From Gammaproteobacteria bacterium (GTDB lineage: Bacteria > Pseudomonadota > Gammaproteobacteria > Steroidobacterales > Woeseiaceae), in contig QNFK01000142.1 in the NCBI GenBank assembly GCA_003645495.1, positions 1-5,892 of the forward strand: 5,892 nucleotides of DNA, written 5' to 3'. Numbering within the stretch: the stretch's first letter is position 1; each line of letters starts with the position of its first letter. Both the position numbers and the translations under genes were made by a program. Below are positions 1-5,586 of this stretch, in pieces. The notes below the pieces were generated by a model. It did no database searches, was not told where the DNA came from, and saw nothing but the letters and a program-made list of their open reading frames with translations.

Positions 1-1465
1 CCTCAATCTCGTCAATGGCAATTTCGGCTTTTAGCGGCTCGCCAAAATAGTTGGCCAGCGCTTTCGATAGTGCGGCCTGCCGCGAGCTGGTCAGCAAGGA
101 TTCAGAGCGTCCATCCAGGCACAGATGCAGGACATTGTTCTCGCGACGAACATAAGCGCAATTACTTGCGAGTAATTTGACTGCCCCATTGATACCCAGT
201 TGTTCAATTAGCTCCGACCAGACCGGCTCCTGCCAGGTGTTGGCGCTTGCAGCAGATGTCACCGTTTCCTCGCTGGTGCTGTTCTGTTCACGTGCTGCCG
301 GTGCCGCTTGCGGTTTCGGTTGAGCAGTCACTGCTGGCTTGTTTTGGCGAGCCGGTCGTTCAACGGACTGACCCGGGCTGCCGCCCGGCTGAAAAGCCAG
401 CATGCGTAACAACGTCATCTCGGCACCACTTCTCGGGACAGGTGCCAGGTAAAGATCGCGACGTCCGGTGATTGCAGTTTGATAGAAAAGTTGCACGTCC
501 TCTGGCGACAAGCTCCCGGCCAGCGCGGCAAGCTCGGCCTCGTCCATATCATCATCGAAATCGACAGCGCCAACGACCTGGTAAATCGCTATTCGCTGCA
601 ACGTGGCTGCCATATCGTCCAGTAATCTTGCGTAGTCCGGGAACTGCTCATCAATCCCGGCTATCGCGGAAATAATTCCGGCAGCGTCCCCGCCAGCCAG
701 CAATTGCAGCAGCCGGTTTACGTGCTGGCGATCGATGGTGCCCAGCATGACGCCGACCGCATCGTTGTCGACATCGCCACCGCAATAGGCAATAGCCTGG
801 TCGAGCAGGCTCAATGCATCACGCAAGCTGCCATCAGCCGCTCGCGCGAGTGATGCCAGCGCTGCCGGGTCTGCCTTGATCTTTTCTTCTTTACAGATCA
901 GTTCGAGGCGATCCCGGATCAGTTTTGGTGTAAGGCGTTTCAGATTGAACTGCAGACAACGCGACAGGACTGTAATCGGAAGTTTTTGTGGATCTGTCGT
1001 TGCCAGCAGGAATTTGACGTGCGGCGGCGGTTCTTCCAGCGTCTTCAACAAGGCATTGAACGAGCTTTTCGACAACATGTGCACTTCGTCGATCAGGTAG
1101 ACCTTGAATCGACCACGAGCCGGAGCATATTGAACGTTATCGAGCAGGTCCCGCGTATCGTCGACCTTGGTCTTGGATGCAGCATCGACTTCAATCAAAT
1201 CGACAAATCGCCCCTCGTTGATCTCGGTACAGGCGCTACATTCTCCGCACGGCTCTGAAGTGATGCCGTTATCGCAATTGAGCGCTTTAGCCAGAATGCG
1301 CGCGATCGTGGTTTTGCCGACACCGCGGGTACCGGTGAACAAATAGGCATGATGCAGTCGCTCGCTGTCCAGTGCATTGGTCAACGCTCTGAGCACATGC
1401 TCCTGCCCTACCGTTTCGGCAAAGTTTTTCGGTCGCCATTTACGCGCGAGTGCTAAATAACCCAT
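1..1465 (-). CDS. dnaX: DNA polymerase III subunit tau (gamma/tau), DnaX; 3' end outside window
   Basis: This is the ATPase subunit of the clamp loader, which opens the beta clamp and, through tau, tethers the polymerase core. 488 codons are present and the frame is open to the left edge. Visible motifs are an N-terminal LARKWRP, the Walker A loop GTRGVGKT (residues 45-52), a zinc module with Cys64, Cys73, Cys76 and Cys79, Walker B-type DEVH (126-129), sensor-1 LATTD (154-158) and the SRC arginine-finger motif (168-170). These positions match E. coli DnaX almost residue for residue. Domain III ends near residue 360. A Pro/Ala/Gln-rich linker of about 50 residues follows, then a tau C-terminal domain V-like segment from about residue 412 (WSELIEQLGINGAVKLLASN). 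The ATG at 1465-1463 fits the family start, though no strong Shine-Dalgarno precedes it. It lies downstream of ffs on the same strand, a common proteobacterial order. The linker is much shorter than in E. coli and no A-rich slippery heptamer is visible. Confidence 0.97.
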   Translation of the reverse strand, partial: MGYLALARKWRPKNFAETVGQEHVLRALTNALDSERLHHAYLFTGTRGVGKTTIARILAKALNCDNGITSEPCGECSACTEINEGRFVDLIEVDAASKTKVDDTRDLLDNVQYAPARGRFKVYLIDEVHMLSKSSFNALLKTLEEPPPHVKFLLATTDPQKLPITVLSRCLQFNLKRLTPKLIRDRLELICKEEKIKADPAALASLARAADGSLRDALSLLDQAIAYCGGDVDNDAVGVMLGTIDRQHVNRLLQLLAGGDAAGIISAIAGIDEQFPDYARLLDDMAATLQRIAIYQVVGAVDFDDDMDEAELAALAGSLSPEDVQLFYQTAITGRRDLYLAPVPRSGAEMTLLRMLAFQPGGSPGQSVERPARQNKPAVTAQPKPQAAPAAREQNSTSEETVTSAASANTWQEPVWSELIEQLGINGAVKLLASNCAYVRRENNVLHLCLDGRSESLLTSSRQAALSKALANYFGEPLKAEIAIDEIE

Positions 1466-1547
1466 AGATCAACCAGTGAAAATCAAGATTCATGGCATGC
1501 CAGCGGGCAATTGCCACGAGATCGGACAGTGTAACCAAAGCCGCACG

Positions 1548-1562
1548 CCGGACCTAGTCCGG
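1548..1562. repeat. Short GC-rich hairpin (6-bp stem, 3-nt loop)
   Basis: CCGGAC, CTA and GTCCGG form a perfect 6-bp inverted repeat with a 3-nt loop between ffs and dnaX. There is no T-tract on either side, so it is not a typical intrinsic terminator. It could be a processing or pausing hairpin in an ffs-dnaX transcript. Its GGAC/GTCC arms resemble those of the other inverted repeats nearby. Confidence 0.5.
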
Positions 1563-1565
1563 GCT

Positions 1566-1598
1566 AGTAGTCCAACAAGGTAGGTTTGATGGACTACT
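1566..1598. repeat. Inverted repeat, 9-bp perfect arms, 15-nt loop
   Basis: AGTAGTCCA (1566-1574) and TGGACTACT (1590-1598) are perfect inverted arms separated by 15 nt. On the minus strand it lies about 40 nt after the end of ffs and about 100 nt before dnaX. It may be the 3' boundary of the SRP RNA precursor, a weak terminator or a protein-binding site. There is no poly-U tail on the minus strand. The inner AGTCCA/TGGACT arms are the same as those in the hairpins of the 47-bp repeats across ffs. Confidence 0.6.
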
Positions 1599-1639
1599 TG
1601 CTTCAATGCGGATTTCTCCGCCTGGCATGTTGTGAAAGT

Positions 1640-1745
1640 GGCCCGCGCCAGCCGCTCCCCGGCACCCGGCGTCATCGCTGCCGCTGCTCCCTTCCGGGCC
1701 TGACGGGGTTAACGACTGGCCGTCGCGGGGTGACCAACGCGGACC
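1640..1745 (-). ncRNA. ffs: Signal recognition particle RNA, small bacterial (4.5S) type
   Basis: This is the RNA scaffold of the bacterial signal recognition particle. It binds Ffh and guides ribosomes making membrane proteins to FtsY at the inner membrane. On the minus strand the universally conserved domain IV reads GTCAGGCCCGGAAGGGAGCAGC, split here as GTCAGGCCC, GGAA tetraloop, GGGAGCAGC. Relative to E. coli 4.5S, the UCC/GGA pairs that close the tetraloop have become CCC/GGG, a compensated change. The 5' GGTCCGCGTTGG pairs with the 3' CTGGCGCGGGCC as 12 consecutive Watson-Crick or G-U pairs, which sets the ends and gives about 106 nt, close to the 114 nt of E. coli. Internal segments such as CACCCCGCGACG and GATGACGCCGGGTGCCGGG also follow the proteobacterial consensus. 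There is no Alu domain. The exact 3' end after processing is uncertain by a few bases. Confidence 0.95.
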
Positions 1746-1752
1746 GGCGGCG

Positions 1753-1781
1753 ATTATCACTCCAACGCACGCCGGACACAA
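1753..1781 (-). promoter_or_regulatory. Sigma70-type promoter of ffs
   Basis: On the minus strand, TTGTGT (-35, 1781-1776) and GATAAT (-10, 1758-1753) are separated by exactly 17 bp. Seven bases downstream of the -10 lies a G at 1745, which is the 5' end inferred independently from the RNA helix. The discriminator CGCCGCC is very GC-rich, as in stable-RNA promoters under stringent (ppGpp/DksA) control. The bases just upstream of the -35, about 1782-1811, are AT-rich with T runs and could act as an UP element. The stringent and UP assignments are inferences. Confidence 0.8.
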
Positions 1782-1816
1782 CGGTGTTTATGAAAAGCTG
1801 TTGAAAATAGTCCTGA

Positions 1817-1934
1817 TCGGCTCTGGCTCCTGCTTCTCTCTCGGCTCGGGCTCCTGCTTCGCTCTACCGAGTCCATCCCTGGACTCGTCGGCTCGGGCTC
1901 CTGCTTCGCTCTACCGAGTCCATCCCTGGACTCG
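1817..1934. repeat. Tandem 47-bp repeat, two perfect copies plus partial leading copy
   Basis: Two adjacent 47-bp units at 1841-1887 and 1888-1934 are identical base for base. A 24-bp diverged copy of the unit's left part precedes them at 1817-1840. Each unit begins TCGGCTCGGGCTCCTGCTTC and ends in a perfect hairpin, CGAGTCCA-TCCC-TGGACTCG (stems 1868-1875/1880-1887 and 1915-1922/1927-1934). A period of 47 is not a multiple of three, which argues against a protein repeat. Array size and hairpin structure suggest a genome-dispersed intergenic palindromic element of the REP type. No flanking transposase is visible. Perfect identity implies recent duplication or active conservation. Confidence 0.9.
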
Positions 1935-1972
1935 TACCTCATCCGTCCATGGACTCGTACGCGGGTCCATAC
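1935..1972. repeat. Degenerate third unit with palindrome GTCCATGGAC
   Basis: Immediately after the tandem array, the 10-bp perfect palindrome GTCCATGGAC lies at 1945-1954. TGGACTCGTAC at 1950-1960 repeats the 11 bp found at 1927-1937, and a lone GTCCAT half-site lies at 1965-1970. It looks like a shortened, decayed relative of the 47-bp unit's hairpin. A short dyad of this kind could also be an operator for the downstream operon, but nothing in the sequence establishes that. Confidence 0.55.
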
Positions 1973-2030
1973 ATTGTTATTCTCTCGTTTGCCCAACGCC
2001 CTCTGCCCGGCGCTACCAATAACAATAATC

Positions 2031-2035
2031 AGGAG
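2031..2035 (+). promoter_or_regulatory. Ribosome-binding site that sets the dehydrogenase start
   Basis: AGGAG ends 6 nt before the ATG at 2042. This is the only strong Shine-Dalgarno sequence near the gene. It favours the start at 2042 over an in-frame ATG at 1949, which lies inside the GTCCATGGAC palindrome of the repeat cluster and has no ribosome-binding site. Confidence 0.85.
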
Positions 2036-2041
2036 AGCAGA

Positions 2042-3625
2042 ATGTCCCGAGTGCCCGAGTTTGCAACCGTCGATCCGTTTGACGGTATGACGGCAGATAA
2101 TCCAGGAAAGCTGCAAAACCTCGTCGGCGGACAATGGCTGGACAGTGATGCCAGCTATGACGACATCATCGACCCGATGACCGGCCAGGTAATGTTGCAG
2201 GTGCCCGAGACACAGAATCACGCACCATTTATCGAAGGTTTACGCAGTTGCCCGAAATCGGGCCTGCACAACCCACTGAAGAACCCGGATCGCTATGTGA
2301 TGCTGGGCCAGGTATGTGCGCGGGCAGCCGCATTAATGGCAGAGAAGCACGTCGAGGACTATTTCACCAAACTCATCCAGCGCGTCATGCCCAAGACCTG
2401 GAATCAGTGCCTTGGCGAGGTGGTCGTTACCCGTGTCTTTCTCGAGAATTTTGCCGGCGACGGCGTGCGTTTCCTGGCACGCGGCTTCTCTAACCCGGGC
2501 AACCACACCGGCCAGGAATCCCGCGGCTATCGCTGGCCGTATGGACCGGTCGTTATCATCGCGCCCTTTAATTTCCCGCTGGAAATTCCGGCACTGCAAC
2601 TTGTCGGTGCCCTTGCGATGGGTAACCGACCGCTCAACAAGCCCGAAACCAAGGTAAGCGTCGTCCTGGAACAATTTGTGCGCCTGCTGATTCATGCCGG
2701 GCTCCCGCCGGGTGACCTGGACGTCATACATTGTCGCGGCAAAAGTATGGGTGAACTCATTGATACGGCGAAAGACGATATCCGGCTGCTGCAATTCACC
2801 GGGTCCAGCTCCGTCGCAGAACATCTGTCAGAGGTCATGAGCGGCGCAGTGAGAATCGAGGATGCCGGATTCGACTGGAAAGTAATCGGTCCCGACTATC
2901 ATCCGGAGTGGCTCGATTACGTTGCCTGGCAATGTGATGAGGACGCGTATAACGGAACGGGGCAAAAATGTTCTGCGGAAAGCATCGTTTTTGCACACGA
3001 AAACTGGGCCGATGCGCTGCTGCCAAAGCTAAAAACGCTTGCAGCTCGTCGTAACCTGGAAGATCTTTCTATCGGGCCGGTGCTCACCTGGACCAACGAG
3101 CAGATGCATGCACACGTGGATGCAATAGCCGCCATTCCAGGTGCAGAACTACTGTTCGGCGGCAAATCACTTAGCGGACATTCGATCCCGGATTGTTACG
3201 GCGCCTTTGAGCCAACCGCAGTCAGGGTTCCGCTTAGCGCTGTTGCCGGCGAGCATTTCGGCCTTGTTACGACAGAGCTGTTCGGTCCGTTCCAGGTGAT
3301 TGTCACCTGGGGAGACGATGATTTGCCGACAGTTCTGAATATCCTCGAACGAATGTCGCATCACCTGACTGCGGCAGTCGTCAGCAAGGACGTCAGTTTC
3401 CAAAACGCCGTTTTGGGTGCGACTGTGAACGGCACGACCTACTGCGGCATCAGGGGACGAACGACAGGCGCACCGCAAAATCACTGGTTTGGTCCGGGTG
3501 GCGATCCACGCGGTGCCGGTATCGGTACGCCCGAAGCGATCAGTATCACCTGGAGCCACCATCGGGAAATTATCGCGGACCAGGGACCGCAACCTGATGG
3601 CTGGACGATCCCGCCGCTAACCTGA
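2042..3625 (+). CDS. Delta-1-pyrroline-5-carboxylate dehydrogenase, plant-type ALDH12 family
   Basis: This 527-residue NAD(P)-dependent aldehyde dehydrogenase is predicted to oxidise glutamate-gamma-semialdehyde (the open form of P5C) to glutamate, the last step of proline and ornithine/arginine breakdown, in the cytoplasm. It resembles plant mitochondrial P5CDH (ALDH12) far more than bacterial PutA/PruA. Shared stretches include CPKSGLHNP (70-78), GYRWPYGPV (162-170), APFNFPLEIP (174-183, with oxyanion Asn177), FTGSS (252-256), IEDAGFDWKV (272-281, with the likely general base Glu273), GQKCSAES (307-314, nucleophile Cys310), ELFGPFQ (412-418) and RTTGAPQNHWFGP (473-485). All catalytic residues are present and the length equals the plant enzyme without its transit peptide. 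The start is set by AGGAG at 2031. It is the first gene of a four-gene plus-strand run. Family assignment is firm; the true substrate is inferred. Confidence 0.92.
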   Translation: MSRVPEFATVDPFDGMTADNPGKLQNLVGGQWLDSDASYDDIIDPMTGQVMLQVPETQNHAPFIEGLRSCPKSGLHNPLKNPDRYVMLGQVCARAAALMAEKHVEDYFTKLIQRVMPKTWNQCLGEVVVTRVFLENFAGDGVRFLARGFSNPGNHTGQESRGYRWPYGPVVIIAPFNFPLEIPALQLVGALAMGNRPLNKPETKVSVVLEQFVRLLIHAGLPPGDLDVIHCRGKSMGELIDTAKDDIRLLQFTGSSSVAEHLSEVMSGAVRIEDAGFDWKVIGPDYHPEWLDYVAWQCDEDAYNGTGQKCSAESIVFAHENWADALLPKLKTLAARRNLEDLSIGPVLTWTNEQMHAHVDAIAAIPGAELLFGGKSLSGHSIPDCYGAFEPTAVRVPLSAVAGEHFGLVTTELFGPFQVIVTWGDDDLPTVLNILERMSHHLTAAVVSKDVSFQNAVLGATVNGTTYCGIRGRTTGAPQNHWFGPGGDPRGAGIGTPEAISITWSHHREIIADQGPQPDGWTIPPLT

Positions 3626-3643
3626 ATCGGTACCAGCAACACT

Positions 3644-4795
3644 ATGGACAGCAAACTGCCGGATACCGGCACAACAATATTCGCCGTCATGAGCGCGCTC
3701 TCGGAGGAGTGCAATGCGATCAATTTATCGCAGGGCTTCCCGAGTTTCGATCCCGACCAGGAGCTCCTCGATCTGGTCACCAAGTATCTGAACAATGGAG
3801 CGAATCAGTACGCACCTATGCTCGGCGTACCACCGCTGCGCGATGCAATCGCCAGTAAGGTTGAGATGTTATACGGCAGAAAAGTAGACGCCGATGCTGA
3901 AGTAACGGTGTGCGATGGCGCGACCGAAGGACTCTTCAGCGCGATCCAGGCAGCAGTTCGTCCCGGCGATGAAGTCATCGTATTTGATCCTGCCTATGAC
4001 TCATACGAGCCCGCAGTGACGCTCGCAGGTGGCACGTGCAGGCATATCCCGCTGGTTGTGAGTGACGAACAGCCTGATTTTCATATCGACTGGGGACGCT
4101 TGAAAGATGCAATAAATGAACGTACCCGATTGATTATATTAAACTTTCCACATAATCCGACCGGCGTTATCCTGACCGCGGAAGATCTGAAGTCATTGGC
4201 AGACGTGGTTCGCGATACATCTGTGTACCTGCTCTCGGATGAGGTCTACGAACATATTATTTTCGATGGCGCTGCGCATGAAAGCCTGTTGAAAAATGAC
4301 GAGCTGTGGCAACGAAGCTTCATTATCTCGTCTTTCGGCAAGACCTACCACGCCACCGGCTGGAAGGTTGGTTACTGCGTCGCTCCTGCTGCACTGACCA
4401 CTGAATTTCGCAAGATTCATCAATGGGTGTGTTATGCCGTCGTTACGCCTATCCAGCACGCGATCGCGGAATACATGCAGCGCACGCCGGAACACTATGC
4501 GGCACTTCCTGCTTTTTACGAACAGAAACGCGATCATTTTTGTGAGCTGCTGAAAGATTCCAGCTTCAGTTTTCGTCCCGCCAACGGTACCTTCTTTCAA
4601 ATCCTCGATTATTCCGCCATTACGAACGAAGACGATGTTGCCTACGCCAGCAGGCTCACCAGGGAAATCGGCGTCGCATCAATTCCGGTATCAGTCTTTT
4701 GCGAGAAAAAATCAGATGACCGGCTGCTGCGATTCTGTTTTGCGAAAAACGACGATATGCTGGAGCAGGCGGCTGAAAGATTATGCAAGCTTTAA
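3644..4795 (+). CDS. ybdL: PLP-dependent aminotransferase, YbdL/methionine-glutamine transaminase type
   Basis: This 383-residue fold-type I (class I/II) aminotransferase closely resembles E. coli YbdL (386 aa), which prefers methionine and aromatic amino acids, and the kynurenine aminotransferase/glutamine transaminase K group. Visible motifs are INLSQGFPSFD (26-36), NQYAPMLGVPPLR (54-66), GATEG (92-96), NFPHNPTG (167-174), SDEVYEH (198-204), the PLP lysine Lys233 in SSFGKTYHATGWKVGY (229-244) and the carboxylate-binding Arg363 in LLRFCFAK (361-368). It probably makes or uses 2-oxo acids such as 4-methylthio-2-oxobutanoate, with glutamine as a likely partner given the adjoining omega-amidase. 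The start is the first ATG after an in-frame stop, which is the dehydrogenase's own TGA 18 bp upstream. No strong Shine-Dalgarno is seen, so translation may be coupled. The end overlaps the next gene by 13 bp. Confidence 0.93.
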   Translation: MDSKLPDTGTTIFAVMSALSEECNAINLSQGFPSFDPDQELLDLVTKYLNNGANQYAPMLGVPPLRDAIASKVEMLYGRKVDADAEVTVCDGATEGLFSAIQAAVRPGDEVIVFDPAYDSYEPAVTLAGGTCRHIPLVVSDEQPDFHIDWGRLKDAINERTRLIILNFPHNPTGVILTAEDLKSLADVVRDTSVYLLSDEVYEHIIFDGAAHESLLKNDELWQRSFIISSFGKTYHATGWKVGYCVAPAALTTEFRKIHQWVCYAVVTPIQHAIAEYMQRTPEHYAALPAFYEQKRDHFCELLKDSSFSFRPANGTFFQILDYSAITNEDDVAYASRLTREIGVASIPVSVFCEKKSDDRLLRFCFAKNDDMLEQAAERLCKL

Positions 4796-5559
4796 CCGTC
4801 TCCATCGTGCAAGCGGATCTGCATTGGCACGACGCCCAAAAGAGTCGTGAGTATTTCGCAAATGTCCTGCATGCACTGAACGATCAAACTGACCTGATTG
4901 TTCTGCCAGAAATGTTCACGACCGGTTTCACCATGGATGCGAAACCGTATGCGGAATCAATGGACGGTGTGTCTGTCTCCTGGATGAAAGAAATGGCTGC
5001 TGAGAAAAATACATCCGTTTGCGGCAGCCTGATCATTGCAGAGAACGATAAATTCTATAACCGATTTATCTGCGTCGATCCGAACGGTCAGGAAGCATCC
5101 TATGACAAGCGCCATCTTTTTCGCCTGGCAGATGAGCAACACCATTTTTCAGCCGGCGACGAAATCATAAGCTTCGAGATTAACGGCTGGCGTATTTGTC
5201 CTATGGTTTGTTATGACCTTCGCTTCCCCGTATGGAGTCGCAATCGGAATAACTATGATTTGCTGTTGTACGTCGCCAACTGGCCGAGCCGCCGCCACTA
5301 CGCATGGGAGAGCCTGCTACGTGCCCGCGCGATAGAGAATCTCTCCTACGTGGTTGGTGTCAACCGTACTGGTGTGGATGGCAATGACATCCCCTATACA
5401 GGCGGCAGCGCAATCATCGATTATACGGGTCAGGAGCTGGCGAATCTAAATGACCAAACCGGTGTCGTCAGCAAAACGCTCGACATTGATGCATTAGAAA
5501 AATTTCGCAACCGATTTGCATTTCACGAAGATGCCGACGATTTTTCCATTGTCGTTTGA
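4783..5559 (+). CDS. yafV: Omega-amidase, YafV-type carbon-nitrogen hydrolase
   Basis: This 258-residue nitrilase-superfamily amidase matches E. coli YafV (256 aa) and the Nit2 omega-amidase group. These enzymes hydrolyse alpha-ketoglutaramate to 2-oxoglutarate and alpha-ketosuccinamate to oxaloacetate, releasing ammonia. The Glu-Lys-Cys triad is intact: Glu43 in VLPEMFTTGF (40-49), Lys109 in YDKRHLFRLADE (107-118) and Cys143 in VCYDLRFPVWSRN (142-154). YVANWP (163-168) and LLRARAIEN (178-186) are also family hallmarks. The ATG at 4783 lies inside the last codons of the aminotransferase in another frame, with a weak AGGCGG ten bases before it, which suggests translational coupling. Physical linkage supports a joint role: the transaminase makes the omega-amide 2-oxo acid and the amidase removes it, making transamination irreversible. 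There is no signal peptide, so it should be cytoplasmic. Confidence 0.94.
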   Translation: MQALTVSIVQADLHWHDAQKSREYFANVLHALNDQTDLIVLPEMFTTGFTMDAKPYAESMDGVSVSWMKEMAAEKNTSVCGSLIIAENDKFYNRFICVDPNGQEASYDKRHLFRLADEQHHFSAGDEIISFEINGWRICPMVCYDLRFPVWSRNRNNYDLLLYVANWPSRRHYAWESLLRARAIENLSYVVGVNRTGVDGNDIPYTGGSAIIDYTGQELANLNDQTGVVSKTLDIDALEKFRNRFAFHEDADDFSIVV

Positions 5560-5567
5560 GCGTTATT

Positions 5568-5573
5568 AAGGGG
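5568..5573 (+). promoter_or_regulatory. Putative ribosome-binding site before permease
   Basis: AAGGGG lies in the 27-bp gap after the omega-amidase. It ends 13 nt before the permease ATG at 5587, which is longer than usual, and only 3 nt before an out-of-frame ATG at 5577. It is the only purine-rich candidate. The in-frame codons between the amidase stop and 5587 include no other start. Confidence 0.5.
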
Positions 5574-5586
5574 CACATGCCAGACT

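Larger units (their letters stand above)
1466..1639. other. ffs-dnaX spacer, non-coding
   Basis: This 174-bp spacer carries no credible gene. It holds two inverted repeats (1548-1562 and 1566-1598) and a small GNRA-capped hairpin at 1608-1621 (minus-strand stem GCGGA/TCCGC with loop GAAA). None is followed by a U-rich run on the minus strand, so a classical intrinsic terminator for ffs is not evident. Read-through from ffs into dnaX is possible. No convincing dnaX promoter was found; the best -10-like hexamer on the minus strand, TACACT, has no good -35 partner. Confidence 0.6.
1542..1777. repeat. 12-bp direct repeat bracketing ffs (1542-1553 and 1766-1777)
   Basis: CGCACGCCGGAC occurs identically at 1542-1553, between ffs and dnaX, and at 1766-1777, inside the -35/-10 spacer of the ffs promoter. 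The pair brackets the SRP RNA gene at a distance of 224 bp. It may be a remnant of a local duplication or coincidence in GC-rich sequence. There are no insertion-element features between the copies other than ffs itself. Confidence 0.4.
1782..2041. other. Divergent intergenic region with repeat cluster
   Basis: This 260-bp gap separates the minus-strand ffs promoter from the plus-strand dehydrogenase start. Most of it is filled by the hairpin repeats at 1817-1972. The last 70 bp carry the leader of the plus-strand operon and its ribosome-binding site. No confident plus-strand promoter could be picked: TATTCT at 1978-1983 and TACATT at 1970-1975 are possible -10 elements but neither has a good -35. 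A promoter inside or just after the repeats is nevertheless required unless transcription enters from elsewhere. Confidence 0.6.

Noticed and set aside
247..1258. Plus-strand open frames across dnaX
   Set aside because: The minus strand encodes a continuous DnaX with all clamp-loader motifs through this interval.
1554..1804. Open frames on either strand across the SRP RNA
   Set aside because: They coincide with the structured RNA gene and its promoter and show no protein-family features.
1841..1934. CRISPR array
   Set aside because: The two 47-bp units are directly adjacent with no spacer between them, and no cas genes are present.
1949..2041. 31-residue N-terminal extension of the dehydrogenase from an in-frame ATG at 1949
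   Set aside because: The ATG is part of the repeat-cluster palindrome and has no ribosome-binding site, and the extension has no family similarity. AGGAG sits 6 nt before the ATG at 2042, where homology-like sequence begins soon after.
1757..2221. Minus-strand 154-codon open frame rich in Ser/Arg
   Set aside because: Its Ser-Arg content comes from translating the 47-bp DNA repeats. It covers the ffs promoter region and runs antisense into the dehydrogenase. The repeat period is not a multiple of three.
2333..2824. Minus-strand 163-codon open frame inside the dehydrogenase gene
   Set aside because: It is an antisense shadow of a well-supported coding region with intact ALDH motifs.
3623..3646. 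Possible dehydrogenase-aminotransferase fusion by stop-codon read-through, since both genes share a frame with only six codons after the TGA
   Set aside because: A TGA, a normal family C-terminus (WTIPPLT) and a normal aminotransferase N-terminus (MDSKLPDTGTTIF) indicate two separate proteins. The shared frame is a one-in-three coincidence.
3167..3795. Antisense open frames at the dehydrogenase/aminotransferase junction
   Set aside because: Shadows of two strongly supported plus-strand genes; no recognisable domains.
4193..4600. Minus-strand 135-codon open frame inside the aminotransferase gene
   Set aside because: Antisense to conserved aminotransferase motifs, including the PLP lysine region; no independent support.
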